From assembly GCA_036346225.1 (NCBI GenBank), contig JARFIW010001109.1, positions 2,931,188-2,995,187 of the forward strand: a stretch of 64,000 nucleotides of DNA. Direction: 5' to 3'. Under the pieces are notes generated by a model, which saw nothing but the letters and a program-made list of their open reading frames with translations, was not told where the DNA came from and ran no database searches. Shown piece by piece: positions 23,637-36,250 of the stretch; the stretch's first letter is position 1; the number at the start of each line of letters is the position of its first letter. The stretch is from Platerodrilus igneus (taxonomy: Eukaryota > Arthropoda > Insecta > Coleoptera > Lycidae). A program made the translations under genes and the position numbers.

Positions 23637-25861
23637 TGCTGTGAAACCTACAAAATCCGTGAACTACGCTTTATAATCGAGCCTCACTTTTGGGCGTCAA
23701 AGAATGCTGTGATACCACCAAAATCCGGGTACTCCGCTTTTCGAATCGTGGCCCACAGATTGGATGTCAAGAATGCTGTGAATCCTACAAAAAGCTATTC
23801 ATTACCTTAACTGTGTTGGTCCATTGACTTTCTTCTGTTAATCGCCTCGGCTGCTCCTCTAGTTAAACCTTCATCCTCATTCATAAAAAAAAAAAAACAC
23901 ATTCCTACCACAAACATCAACGTTAACTCTATTTACATCAATATTCACAATACATTAAAATTTCAAAATTAAAATTCAGCATAAATTTCAGTATCAGAAA
24001 ATTTCAAGATTTAAATTTGTTATCATTTTAATGTGCATCCAGAATTAAAGTCCTTGTAGGATGCCTAACTAATTACTATAACAATATATGCAGACCTGAG
24101 TCTGAGTACAAATGGAGCATCTACCACCCCTTTACGTTAATTAACCAGGTTCGTCTAATTGAGCTCAAAGACATACCCAAATTTTCATCATAATCCAGAA
24201 CATCAATACTAAATACCCCTTTCTACTTAAACAAGCAAATTTCACCTTAAAATTAAAATTTTATTGTTAGTACAATTTCACTACTGTCCATTTTGAGTAA
24301 ATCAATTATAAAGTTATTCAACACACACAAAAATATCAAAGTTCAAACAAAATAGTATAATTTACCTGAAGGTTACTGCACTCGTAGCTTCAATGTACAT
24401 CGTCCCTTTTGTTAATCACTCCATTCCAACTGGGTTATATTTACGGCATCTGATTCTCAACGCTTTTAAAATCTTCTCCATCACCATTCATCTAAAGTTG
24501 TTTCAGGGCTTTTCCGGAACTCCTCTGGGTATATCTGACCCTTGTTTCGTGGATCCAGACACGTTTTTGAACCATTTAATTATTAACACCCCGAAAATAG
24601 CAAAGAAATTCATGCGTCTTTCACCAATATACGCCAAAACTGCCTACTTTTGTGTACTCATTTGTCGTTGTAAATTTTACTAATTGGTACAGTGATACTA
24701 AATTTTATTACCTTGTATCTAAGTGCACTAAAGTACATTCATGGTAGCACGTAAAGAACAAACTGTTTTACATCACCAAAATATACGAGCAAACTTTAAA
24801 TTATTCTATCACACTAAAAAACACTGTTTAACGCATTGAATCAAGTCGCAGATGTAAGAGAGCTTGTTCATATTTACCTGGGTATATATAGAGGTTAGCC
24901 TGTCTGTCGGTCGAGTCCTCAAACGGACAATTCTAAAGAATTTCGCATTCTCGGTTCCCATTCCGTAGCCCGGCATGCGATTTTACGAATTTTGTACTCG
25001 CCCCAGTTGAATCTCAGAAATTTCGACACGGCACGAAACGTCTGGAAATAACTAATTGATTTTCTACAGAAATGTTATTTTACCTCTCAAATTTTGCCTT
25101 TACTTTCAACCAATCGCAACCCCATGACGTTGCTCTACTCACGCCTTTTACTATATGTGTCGCGGTCTTGCGCATATTATCTGTCTCTATCTACCCTGTT
25201 CTTATTGATGCAACTTGATATTCTTTATTATCGATTATTTTAGTCCATGTGGACTGTGAAATATCCCACCTTTAGCATTTCTCGTAACTATTATGCGACG
25301 GTTTCTCCAAGATTCTCTGTACCCATTAATTATCTGCAACATTTTTGCCGTACGTGACATTTAAACTACGCAGGTGTTCAAACATAATAGTAATTCTCAG
25401 AGCTTTATTTTATTGGGTTTTTACAAGTTTTTATAGATATTATATGTTACTAACGGTTCAATTAACTTCAATTAAAATTAATACTCTTTAAATTTTAGTG
25501 AATCCTAACTAAATATTAATTATTATCTGTACGTTTTGTTTAATACCGGTTACTTAAAATAGAGTTAATTAATATAAATTTTGCACGTAATTTCTATTTG
25601 TTTCTTTACTAGGAATAATTAAATTATACGTAGAGCTTTTTAATACTGCTTCTTTTGATATAAAGCGTCTTGTACATGATTTAAATCTCTTATTTTTAAT
25701 GAAACGAATGAATTTTTATGCTTCACGCTTTTATTTAATAACGCGAGTTATGTATCTCTTCCCAAAGCTTCTACACGGTGATTAAAATTATTTGATGTGA
25801 TTATTTAATTTTCTACCCTGGTCAAAATATGAGTAATATATATATATATATATATATATAT
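23609..25861. repeat. (TA)n-bounded repeat, type A (2.2 kb, non-coding)
   Basis: Both ends are (TA)n tracts (23609-23636 and 25837-25861). The body matches, in the opposite orientation, the sequences at 43181-44550 and 51045-52815, which defines a repeat family. A conserved frame fragment (IPTGL...) is seen at 24393-24683 and as its counterparts at 44357-44530 and 52070-52273, but no protein family is recognised. On the - strand it has a splice-donor-like TTCAG|GTAAAT (GT at 24365-24364), conserved in the copy at 52290. It is inferred to be a long non-autonomous element or the leader part of a retroelement. Confidence 0.65.
23637..23805. repeat. about 69-bp tandem repeat, 2.4 copies
   Basis: Units begin tgctgtgaaacctacaaaat (23638), tgctgtgataccaccaaaat (23705) and tgctgtgaatcctacaaaaa (about 23774). 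They abut the left (TA)n tract of the type A repeat. Confidence 0.75.
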
Positions 25862-27616
25862 TGTAGTGTCAGAGGGAGCTACCAAGGGTTCTAAGGGTTG
25901 TTTAGTAGAAGGTAGTGTATGCCAAGTAAAATGATCCATATATCTGATCACATAATTTAAAAATGTATGTTTGCCGTACTTTACATATGCTAAAGTATTC
26001 AAAAGGGTAGTTGAAATGTAAGTACCAAGAGGTAAATTAAAATGACTTGATGACGTGATAAAATATACAGTGCTCAAGGGTTTATACTGAGTTAGAATTT
26101 AATAGGCCATTGAAAGTACATTTGCCATCCGAAAACCGGATGCGTCTATGGATGTCCACTATCAACCGCGCCGATCCAGGGTCATGTGTGATTTATTTTG
26201 GCTTTTGTTTAATTAGAATCAACTTTTGGACGAATATGTAATTTCAAAATTATAAGTAATAACATTGTCAAATGTGATTGAAGGATTGTAAAATATTTAG
26301 AACCAATACTAGAATATTATGTGAAAACTACGAAAGTGTAAAAGGACATAATTTATGGTATGTGCAACACAAACTTAGTGTTTAAATATTATTGGACGGT
26401 TTTAGTTTATGTAATTTGTAATGTAGTAGGCAAGTAATGTTGTAATTATCACCTTGGAAAGTAAACAAGGGGGTTTATTTTGAATATTTTTGGTATAAAG
26501 ACGTATTTTAAAGAACTGCGCTAATTTGTGTAAATATTTTGAAGATTAATAAACGTGTTTGATTTTGAAATAGTTTGATTATTAAAGAAGGGTAAAGAGC
26601 AGCAGCGGTACATAAATAAGTAATAGCGACGACAAGGAAGAGTAAAGATTGATATTAGTGCGACGGCGAAGCGACGAATAGTAAGATAGATTTGGAACGA
26701 TATTGATAAAGGCAGAAGGCATCGGATTGGAATTGTAAGAAGGAAGAATATTTGGGATCGATTTGGATATAGATTTATAGGTAGCAGGGCATTAAGTGGT
26801 TATAAACAGGGACGAAGATTGGTTTTGATATGGATGTATATGTAGCGGGGCATTGAGTGATTTTGAATAGGACGACGATAGATTTGGATTGAGTACGGAT
26901 TAAAGGCGGACGGATTAATTTGGAACAAGAGGAGCGAAATTAGGAGAACACGTAAGAGCAGTAATTGGAAGTGGAAGAGTCAACGCAGAAACTACGACGG
27001 AAGAATTAGCGCATGGGAAGTAAAATAAACGGGTATTCTAAATTCTAAAATTCGGGTCATTTATTTCAGATATTGGGAGCAACTAAAATTAAAGAAAGAT
27101 ACCTGGAGGCGAGACGGAAATTCAAAAGGATAGTGCAACCGTGTAAAGGCGCATACGGCGACGAGGATTTTGAGCCAGCAGTAAACGAGGCCGGAAACAA
27201 AGTATAATCCAGGTGAGTGCTGTGAAATATCTTATAACGTCAAAAGTCATAAATTTGTGGTATTAAATTAATCTGGCACAAGGCAACGTTGATCATAAAA
27301 ATTTGGCATATACAAAACTAGATTTAAAAATTAGTACTAAAACAAAAGAGAGTGCAGTTTGGTTGGGCATTGCACATCTACTTACCACTGAACCCACGGT
27401 AAGTAGGTGTACACCCTGAGAATAAAGAGTTTCAAATAGTCGAGGCATTTTAATAACAATTTTGGATTAAATAACCAACCAAACGTTGCAAAAGTACGGG
27501 GCGTGCAATAGGTGTTTGCACATTAAAAAAAAAAGCATTGAAATTTATAAGAAGGGGCGCGCGACGACGAAAATAGAGTAAAATAAAAGGGGGGTGGTGT
27601 ACAATATATATATATA
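25837..27616 (+). repeat. (TA)n-bounded repeat, type B, copy 1 (1.8 kb)
   Basis: Starts after a (TA)n tract with ttgtagtgtcag and ends in a G-run (aaggggggtggtgt, about 27587-27600) followed by (TA)n at 27604-27616. It aligns over its whole length with copy 2 at 28701-30393, with many substitutions and indels. Inside are an aataaa-containing stretch (about 26548), purine-rich tandem subrepeats of about 70 bp (26755-26890), a splice-donor-like ccag|gtgagtg (GT at 27213-27214) and an invariant hairpin at 27374-27411. No open reading frame of note is present. The G-run before the end resembles a polypurine tract, which is inference. Confidence 0.65.
27378..27406 (+). other. perfect 9-bp hairpin in repeat type B, copy 1
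   Basis: The arms ctacttacc (27378-27386) and ggtaagtag (27398-27406) enclose an 11-base loop. With one mismatch the stem extends to aca/tgt. The hairpin and about 14 bases around it are identical in copy 2 (30189-30217), although the surrounding sequence has diverged. Confidence 0.75.
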
Positions 27617-27699
27617 GTAATGAATGTTCCTGGAAAATGGTCAGGTATAAGCAAAACAACTCAATTTGTTTTCATTGGTTTTCATATATTTTCATGCTT

Positions 27700-27735
27700 T
27701 ACGCGTTTCGGTTCCAAATAACCATTTTCAAAATA
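27700..27735 (-). ncRNA. degenerate hammerhead-ribozyme-like core of the Penelope element
   Basis: On the - strand the order is ttgaaaa (27731-27725), then ggtt/aacc able to pair as stem II around a 6-base loop, then gaaac (27709-27705). The hammerhead core is CUGANGA, stem II, GAAA. Two core bases differ (the first C and the invariant G8), so cleavage activity is unlikely. Penelope-like elements are known to carry hammerhead motifs in their terminal repeats, and this one lies about 280 bases past the ORF stop. Confidence 0.4.
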
Positions 27736-28011
27736 GCAGCTAAAAATTACATTGTTATAAATACTATAAAATTATACACTATAAACATATACTTGCACTA
27801 AACATTTTTAAATAAATAACAGATACATTATAACTATTGTACGTCGTAAAGGTTTAGAAATGTTATACTGAATAACTAGATTAGGTTAACTGGTTAGAAC
27901 AAATAATCTGTTAGTGTTGATAATTTAAAATATGTATACTATTGGAGTAAATTGTAGTATGAGAAATGTGAATTACTTAAAAGCGTATTCTTATTGAGGT
28001 GCCACAGGTTA

Positions 28012-28617
28012 CTATTTATTTTGTATTAGTCTGTAGTAAATGTTAGTGAATTGTTCATGGTCCGACTTGGAATTTACGGAGTGTCTGTCGCGTTGTATGT
28101 GAATGGTTTCTAAAATATTTCTTTTATTGTCGTTTGTTTCAGTACCTAAAACCACAACATTCTTAAAATCGAAATTGTGTGATGTTTCTATTGCATGGTT
28201 AGCAAGTGCTGTGCATTTTTTATTATTTGTTTGGATTGAGTATTTGTGTTCGTATATTCTTTTAGGAAGGTATTGTTTTGAATTTCCTATATAACATCCC
28301 CTACAGCCAAGACAGTTGATTTTATAGATCGTATGTGTTTTGTTCTTATTTTCTATTTGTGGTTTTAGGTTGGTAAAAAATGTTTTAGTAAAATTATTTG
28401 GTTTGTGGGCAATATGGATATTATGACTTCTTAAACATTTTTTAATTCTTTCGGACAAACCAGGTATGTATTCTATTCCAACTATTGATTCACATTGACT
28501 GAGTTTGTTCGTATTATCTGTATTATTGTATATGTTGTGGATTTTATTTTTAATTAATGGCTCAAAGAATTGTTTTGGGTAGGCGTTATTTTTTAATACG
28601 GTTTTTATTTTTTTCAA
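28012..28617 (-). CDS. Penelope-like element GIY-YIG endonuclease domain (partial ORF)
   Basis: A 201-codon frame carries a GIY-YIG-type nuclease: HTIYKINCLGCRGCYIGNSK (about residues 94-113, where the second half of the GIY-YIG signature is CYIG), then LPKRIYEHK, then ALANHAIETSH and an RNILETIHI stretch with the conserved Glu. In Penelope elements this domain nicks target DNA and lies C-terminal to the RT. Spacing of the Cys pair before CYIG fits the family (CxxCxxCYIG). The start codon is an artefact of truncation, because upstream sequence runs into the (TA)n tract at 28701. Confidence 0.8.
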   Translation of the reverse strand: MKKIKTVLKNNAYPKQFFEPLIKNKIHNIYNNTDNTNKLSQCESIVGIEYIPGLSERIKKCLRSHNIHIAHKPNNFTKTFFTNLKPQIENKNKTHTIYKINCLGCRGCYIGNSKQYLPKRIYEHKYSIQTNNKKCTALANHAIETSHNFDFKNVVVLGTETNDNKRNILETIHIQRDRHSVNSKSDHEQFTNIYYRLIQNK

Positions 28618-28696
28618 ATTTTTTGGTCTATATTTACCGTGTGATAATTGGATGGCGTGATCGACAAGGTTGTTTACAACGTTTTTTTTGTATTGT

Positions 28697-28700
<4 letters not shown>

Positions 28701-28739
<39 letters not shown>

Positions 28740-30393
28740 AAGTGTTAGTAAGAGAAAAAGGTTATAAAGGTTATTTATATGAAGGTAGTGTATGCCAAAG
28801 AAAGCCAAATATCAGATCCCGTAACTGAAAATTTCATGTTTTGCCGAACTTTACAAATGTTAAAGTATTTGGAGTATAATAGTCAAAGTATAAGTGCCAA
28901 GACGTAAAAAACAATGACTTGATGACGTGATAAAGCACAGTATTCAAGGATTTACACTGAGTTGTATATTAATGAGCCATAGAATGTACATTTGCTAATC
29001 GAGAAACCGGATGCGTCTGTAGAAGTACACTATTAACCACACAGATCCAGGTTTATACGTGTAACATTTCGGCATTTAATTTAGTAGAATCAACCTTTGG
29101 ACAAACATGTAATATCAAAATTATAAGTAAAAGTATTGTCAAATATGATTGAAGGGTTGTGCGATATTAGGGACCAATGATTGAACATTTATATATGAAA
29201 AGGAAAGTGTAAAAGAAAGATTATAAGGTATTAGTGACACGAACTTGTTGGGACGATTTTATTGGATGGAATTTGTATAAAATGTATTAAAGAGTAGGCA
29301 TATTTTAATTGTAATAATCACCTAGGAAAAGATAAACAAGGAGTCGATTTTAAATATTTTGGGTAGTAAGACGTATTTTTGTAAACTGCGCTATATTTTG
29401 AATATAAAGAGTTAATAAATGTTTTTGAAAAGTTTACGAGTTTAATTGATATCCAAAAGAGTACTGATAAGCGAGAGAAATAATTAAATAATAGTAACGA
29501 CGAAGTAATAAAGTGATAAGAGTGGATTAGTGAGATTGAAAAAGGCGGAATAAATAGTTGGATATTGGAACGAGATTGATAAAGGCAGAAAGGCATTGAA
29601 TGGGATTTATGAAACTGAAGGCGATATTAATGGAATAGATTTGGATATGGTATTATGGATAGAATGGTATTGAATGGTAATTAGAGGATAGCAGTGAATT
29701 GGAAAGAGTGGACTTAAGAAGAAAGCAGTGAATTGGAACGAGCAGATTTGAAAAAGGAAAGCATTGGAGTAACAGGAGGATTAGTACGAGTAACGAAGAT
29801 TCAACATTAGGAAAATTAGCGCAGGGGAAGTAAAATTAAAAGGTAGTCAAAATTCTAAATTTGGTCATATTTATTTTAGATTTGGGGATAGCAAAATTAA
29901 TTTAAAGAAACCTGGAATCTGGACAGCAGATCTTTCATAGTGATAGTGCCACGCATTGTAAAGACGCATACGGCGAGTGAGATTTTGAGCCAGTTTTCAT
30001 AGAGGCCGACGGCGAAGTGTAAAATAGGTGAGTACTGTGTGTTTTGAACGTCAAAGTCATAAATTGGTAATATTAATTAATTTGGCACAAAAAGCTACGT
30101 GGATCTGTATATAAAAATTTGGCATATACCAGTAAAAGATCACAGGTACAAAATAAAGGTAGTGCTGTTTGGTTGGTGCATTGCACATCTACTTACCACT
30201 GAACCCACGGTAAGTAGGTGGATACCCTGGGAAGGCGAGTTTCAAATAGTCGAGGCATATTAATACAGTTTTGTTTTGATAGACCGACCAAACGTAGATA
30301 AAGCACAAAATATAAAGTAAATATTTGCATATTATATAAAATTAAATAATTAAATAAATAAAAAGGCGGGGGGCGAGCATAAGAATATATATA
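28701..30393 (+). repeat. (TA)n-bounded repeat, type B, copy 2 (1.7 kb)
   Basis: Starts after (TA)n (28701-28737) with ttgaagtgttag and ends in ggcggggggcgagc (about 30366-30379) before an (AT)n at 30384-30393. Co-linear with copy 1: ggtagtgtatgccaa near 28783, accggatgcgtct near 29007, a donor-like atag|gtgagt (GT at 30028-30029) and the identical hairpin at 30189-30217. No protein-coding capacity is seen. Confidence 0.65.
30189..30217 (+). other. perfect 9-bp hairpin in repeat type B, copy 2
   Basis: The arms ctacttacc (30189-30197) and ggtaagtag (30209-30217) have the same loop as copy 1. See that entry. Confidence 0.75.
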
Positions 30394-30399
30394 CTAGTT

Positions 30400-33347
30400 T
30401 AAAGTTTTAAGGAGCAACTATGAAATGAGTTAGAAAGTTGCAACGTTTACATTCAAAGGTTTATAGAATTGAATTTACAATGCGAAAAGATCCTTGCCAA
30501 AAGCACGGGTGAAAAACTTTCAAATGGACGTGTGAGTTCATCCAGTATTGGTATTGAGGATGCATCTTTACCAAAACGTAAATTTAAACTTCCATATATA
30601 GAATTTAAACGTTTGGTGGTGATATAAAAGTTTTCTTGACATTTTGGTCACAATTTAAGAAAATTGATAAAGATGTTGACATCGATGGAAGTGACAAAAT
30701 TGAATATCTTATTCAGGCTACGGTTGCAGGAAGTAGGGCACGACAACTGGTCGAAAGCGTTTAGGCTTAAAAATCATCAATTTTTTGCGTGTTGAATTCG
30801 AAAACGAGCAGAAAATTTCTTTAGCTTTGGATTGCATCACAATGTCGCTAGTACATTTGTAAATTCGTCGGATGAACAATATAGAAAGAAAACTGGGTAA
30901 ATCAAGGTACCAACAACAATGGATTTATTGAATACTAGTGATGATAAATCTATATTTTGTAACGAAACTCATGCAAGTTTTACGTGTTACAAGACTCGGA
31001 AAATGTAACTAGAGGAAAAGAAGGTAATTTTTCACAAAATAAGGGTTCGTTTTTGTTGCTTAAAGGTAGGTCATACTTCTAGGAGATATATTAGAAGCCG
31101 GCAAAAATAAAATCTGTGTAGTCCGTCACAAGTTCTTTAAATATCTTGGTTCAACCCCTACTACGTCTTGTATCGATGTTAAAAAAACTGTTGAGTAACC
31201 TATACGGATCAGGTTCTTACAACCCATAATGATACGAATGTTTTTGCAAACCCTGTTAGTTACACTAAAAGCAATAACAGGAACAAAAATTGTAAATGCT
31301 TTAATTGATAGCGAGTCTCAGAAAACGTACTTCTGAAAACCTCGGCGTTATAACTGGACTTAAAGGTTAAACGAAATGAGAAGGTAATACATGGTCTCAT
31401 CGGAGATAGTGAGTCTATAATACATCAATCATGTTACTATCTGACTGTCGTGCACCACACTTATGGCGGAACTTTTGAAATGTCAAACCAGTCTTTCATT
31501 TGTAATGAAGTTCGTTTGATTTTTTATGACCCATGGATGCAGGAACTGATAAAGCTAAAAATTAATATTTCTGATGTAAACAAGCAAAGTCCGATCGAAC
31601 TTCTTCTGGATGCTGATGTCGCAACCACCTTGTATACTGGTACTTTGGTTAAAATGCGGGTTATTGACAATAGAAACGTATCTAGGTTGGACGATAATAG
31701 GCACATATCAAGCCGAGAGCACAAAACTAACTAATCAACCTCATCTATTTTGTCTCTGTTTAATCTACATTTAATCACGGACTGCTGGCAATTAGTAGTT
31801 TGGTAATTCAATATCCTGTTACGAAATTAAGCTAAGGGAAAATTACGATGGTGAGTAAACAATTTTTTAAGTAGAATGTCGCGGTTGATACTGAAGGTCG
31901 ATATCAGGTAATATTGCCGTGGATAGACTGCCATTTTTCGTTGCCGACTAATAATATTATCGCTAAGAAAAGACTGGATGTTGCTGTTAGTAAATTGACA
32001 AGGAATAGTGTCTTTGCACGGTATGACGCAGTGTTCAAAGACTGGGAATCCTTCATCCCAACGAAATTAGTGGAGATCACTTCTTACCACATCGGCAGGT
32101 GTTGAAGGAGGGTTCTACAACTGCTGTGCGACCGGTTTTTGACGCATCTGTATATGAAAGTGATTGTAATTTCTTAACGTTTCTGTTGAAAGTTTAATCA
32201 GGTGAGGATTTTGAATATTAACATAATCAAGGCATATTTGGCGTTAACTGTAGCTCTTTTTTGCTTGGCACTACCATGGAATATCATCTTTTGAAATGTT
32301 TAAAATATCCCTTTTTTCCAGGAGCTGAAAGTTATCTAAGAATTTTTATGTCGTTAATTGCGTTGCCAGTGTAAGAGATATTCCCCGCTTAAACAAATGT
32401 ATTCGCGAATCTCCTTTGGTTCTGACAGAAAGGAAATTGAATTTAGAAGGTAGAAGTTTTCCAGAGATGCAGTAACTGATGACCACAGTTTCTCTGCTTT
32501 GTTAGCATAAGTGAAAATCTTAAACTGCAATATGTAGACGACCTGGTGATGTCTAAACGGTGGCTACTATCGGTATTTGATCCCACGGGTTTTACCTTAC
32601 CAACCACATTGGTGCCCTAACAGTTACTGCAGAAGTTGTAGCTAGAGAAAGTTTCGTGGGACACACCTGTATTGATGAGGTAGCTGTACTCTTTAAATGG
32701 TGGCTTAAGGAACTACAGTTTTATATGAAATAAGTATTCCTCGTTGGATTTCGATTGATGGTGGTCGCTTCCAAGGAATAACCTTTCATATATTTTGTAA
32801 TACTTCCAAAGTGCTTTTAGAAGAAAATTGCGTAGATGCTTTCGGTTAGAATAGGACAGTTGAAGCTATTCTAAAAAAAGAATAAATGTAAAAGCGATCT
32901 ACTGGTAAATGTGGGTGATACAGTCCTAATTGGCAATGACAATTCTAAACGAATAGAATGTCCATTGGGACGTGTTGAAGAATTAATAGCTAGTATAGAT
33001 AGGCGAATTAGGTTACTTCACGTTCGGACTATACACGACATCTTCCTAAGAGGTGTATAAAGGGTATCGTTTTGAATCAGTTAGGACTGATGATCAACTT
33101 GTTGTAATAAGTCTGATAGACAAAAAGAAAAAAGTGTACTAAGGAAAAAGTGAAGAACAATCTAGTACTTGCGGGAGTATCTTAAAACAGAGCAGTGATA
33201 CCTATCGTGTAGAGCATGCGCGGTTGTAGGATTTCATAACCTTCTATAAAGTACCAAGGTTAACATAAACTTTATTCACTATCTTAATTTACTTAGGTGA
33301 TATTGTTTTCTAGTTGTTTGTTAAAAAACGTTTTTCAGGTGTGAGTA
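30400..33347 (+). pseudogene. BEL/Pao retrotransposon internal region, decayed and internally deleted
   Basis: Gag and pol pieces occur in BEL/Pao order with many stops. At 30642-30763 is a DUF1759-type gag segment (FWSQFKKIDKDVDIDGSDK...QATVAGSRARQLVES). Near 31046-31085 is a CCHC knuckle remnant. At 31450-31660 is a DUF1758-type protease region ending IELLLDADVATTLYTG. At 31890-32150 is the N-terminal RT block (RYQVILPW, KKRLDVAVSKL, then KEGSTTAVRPVFDAS). At 32905-33060 is the C-terminal integrase-associated domain (VGDTVLIGNDNSKRI, then LGRVEEL). The RT catalytic box and the integrase core are missing, consistent with internal deletion. Confidence 0.85.
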
Positions 33348-33660
33348 TGTTGAATCCACGACTACAATATGTAGTATTTAATAAGTTAGTTAGTGTGGTA
33401 CAGTAGTAGCAAAGTCAAATAAATAGAGACTTGTCAGAAAGGGTTCTATAAAAGGGAAATTTTAGTTAGCGCGTTTATGCAATGTGTGTTTGAATTGTTG
33501 CCTTAAAGGTGATTTTTGGGATGTACACTTAGCTTAGCGTTCCCTTGCATCCACAGCTTTCGAACTGTATTCGATGGGTGTAGTGGATAGCAGTACAACG
33601 GCCGAGAGTACGACTACTTTATATTACCTTAGATTTTTATAGCTGTTTTAAAATCTCAGG
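33348..33660 (+). repeat. 3' LTR of the BEL/Pao element
   Basis: Begins tgttgaatccacgactacaa at 33348, directly after the pol remnant, and matches the LTR copy at 20847. The 3' border is not sharply defined and is placed near a ...ctca at about 33657. The matching 5' LTR was not found upstream of 30400. Confidence 0.6.
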
Positions 33661-34504
33661 GACACTGGGATGAACAATGGAGGAAGTGAAAAATGTTTAG
33701 AAAAGGATGTAACACAGTGTTTTCTGTTCAACCTAAAAACCTCACTATTCCCTTACATAACCTTTAATATAATGTCAAGTTATAAATTTGTTAATAAATA
33801 CCTAATCTATGACGAATACATAGAAAATAAGGCGTATTCGAAGCGTAGTCTTGCAAAAGTGCTTTATAATAACTTTCAACAAAGTGAAGCTAAATAAAAT
33901 ACACAAAACACAAAGAAAAAGGCAGGATTCGTAAATGTCAAATTTAAAGTGTCTAGAATACGCAGTATCGACTCGACGGTAAGTTAAGAATTCGGAAAGA
34001 AACTGCTGCTATGGCGATAATTTAAATTAGTGATTTCGTCATATGTTTTTTCTATACTTAGCAGAAGTTACGAAACAGAAAATTTTTTAAAAGTTATAAA
34101 ATGCCTACAAATCTTTTTGTCCACAACCATATTCTTACTTTGGTCTTTAGGTTGCCACTATTATTTGGAATTTCTACGCAGGACGTTAAGATTCGAAAAG
34201 ACTTATAACAACATATTGTTGATAATTTTATGTTAAATTGAAGCAAGTTAGTTCTATACCGGGTATGTGCCATATTTTTCATTTTTTAGTTATATTAGGC
34301 AAAGTAATCTGTGTTCCATCGCCAATATGCACCGTAAGCAGCTATGTACCAAACCATTTGAAAATAGTTACTCAAAGATAGCGATTCGTGTACATCCTTC
34401 CCTTTCAGAAGTTCTAAATCAGCTATGTGCTTGCTATAGCATTAATGTTACTCATGTGTGGTACTGAGTTGATGACTCGTGTGTTGAGTGTTTTGTATTC
34501 CTTA
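33661..34504. other. no gene recognised
   Basis: Short frames only (for example 33670-33897), with no recognised domain. Confidence 0.35.
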
Positions 34505-36250
34505 TAATAATGTCAGATGATATTGCAAACCTTGAGGGTAGTTCACATAAGAAAAGACGTGGCTGGTTTAAGAATATTCAACACAAGAAGTGTATGAGGT
34601 GATCCTCTGGCAATACTCTGCTCACAATAAAAAGATTATGCCTGCTACAGGTAATAAAGTTGTTATTGTTATGATTGATGTTGATTTATGAAATTGTATA
34701 CTTATAGACATGTTGCTGTAAGTTCCAATACAAGGAACTTATCATTGATGTAAAGCAGTCTTTGTTTGAACACTATTATTCGGTGGACAACGAAGTGCAA
34801 CAAAAGTATATTTACTTGGCCTGATTGTAGTTCCAGAGTCTATTCAATTTAACTTTAGGATGGCGTCAAATGTAGTAATGAAAGGTTGACAACTGCATGC
34901 AAACAAATACCTAAATTTGCGCTTGATGGTTGGCAGTTCTGTATAGTGTTGCCACCAATTCTTCTTACCAATAGGAATATTTCTATATATTTTGTTAAAT
35001 ATATTTTAATTTAAGCTAACATTGGCAATAAAGCATTTTATTCAGTTGTGACGTCATCCTAAAGCTAAAACGAATGGACTATACCTGTAAAGACGTCATG
35101 GTCGTTATGATGATACATTTTCAAGTCAACGTCAGTGTACCGTAAGTTATACTGTCCTGGATCTGGTAAACATGTAAGTGTATGTAGAAATACTTTTATG
35201 AATATTTTTTCTGTTATAAAAAATTAAGTGACTAGTATGATAAAGACAAAGAAAGAGGGATCTAGCACATACATGGACAAACGAGGGGCTCGAACCCATT
35301 TTAAATTTACTGATACCGACAGAAGGTTGTTAGTTCCACACATTAACTATATTCGAACAAAAGTAAATCATTATACCAGACAAAAGTCAGGTGACAAGCA
35401 ATATCTTAATTGTGATTTAAATTTACAGAGTATTTGGATAGCATTTCACGAACTGCATCCCAGCAGCAGTGTCACCTACAACTTATGCTTCAAAATTTTT
35501 TATAGAGATTTCACCCATTACAATTTTAGAAAACCACGAGTAAATACTGGTAAAAAGTATGATTGACCACAAATTCAAATAAACAGTGGTAATAGAGCTG
35601 AATCTTATCGGGCCAAGCTGCTCCTTAAATTGCGGAAAAAGCGTTTGCCAAAATGAAAGTTTTTATTCAAGCAGCTCTTCTAAGCAACACAACACGCACA
35701 ATCACCATGGATCTTCAAAAAGTTTTCCAACTTCCTTTTTTGACGCACTCAATAATGTACTACTTAATACAGTTGGAGTGTTACAACTGTGGCATTCACG
35801 TTCATGATACATTAGTTGGAATCATGTTTTTTGTGTCAAGAAGGTGAAGCATCTAGAATAGGCAATGAATTGGCGTCTGCTCTTCTTTATGCCCTAAATA
35901 GCGAATAACAAACTTAACTGATAAAAAATATTAATCATTTGGAGCGATAACTGTGTAGGGCCGATAAAAATCGAATGCTTGTGTTTCTATACTTGTTCCT
36001 TGTTGGGTCTGTATGAACAGATAGATCATAAATTTCTTCAAATTCGACACAGTTTTTTTGCTCCAGACTGCGACTTTGCGTTAATAGAAAAAAGACCTTT
36101 TAAAACTTTCATCCTCAGCGGTTGATTTTTTGGCTTTGACGGGTCAGCAGAAAAACTTGTTAATGCAAAAAACTTCAAATTAGTTAAGTATTTTGGCTGC
36201 GAATAAAGAAAGGAGAAAATGGTATTGTTCATCTTAAACAAACGTTTAAT
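34505..36250 (+). pseudogene. decayed transposase-like gene of an unnamed insect family
   Basis: From an ATG at 34505, pieces of a protein family that is repeated in many insect genomes can be followed across frames. A basic N-terminus is followed near 34720-34830 by a segment of the type CCKFQYKELI...LFEHYYSVDNEVQQKYI. At 35228-35566 a 112-codon open block reads KRGARTHFKF...VPHINYI, then VNHYTRQKSGDKQYLNCDLN and a RDFTHYNFRKPR end. At 35650-35840 a segment reads TITMDLQKVFQLPFLT followed by CGIHVHD. In intact relatives the HD-type segment precedes acidic residues of a putative DDE/RNase-H-like core. I recognise the pattern from insect proteins annotated as uncharacterised and cannot give a superfamily name. 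Stops and frameshifts show it is dead. Confidence 0.6.

Larger units (their letters stand above)
27650..28690 (-). mobile_element. Penelope-like retroelement, 3' fragment
   Basis: A 5'-truncated copy on the - strand comprises the GIY-YIG endonuclease end of the ORF, a 3' UTR of about 270 bases and a degenerate hammerhead-like core. It sits exactly between the two copies of repeat type B. The reverse transcriptase part is absent. Confidence 0.8.

Noticed and set aside
35586..35847. Two short overlapping frames as separate genes
   Set aside because: They are shifted-frame pieces of the decayed transposase-like gene at 34505-36250.
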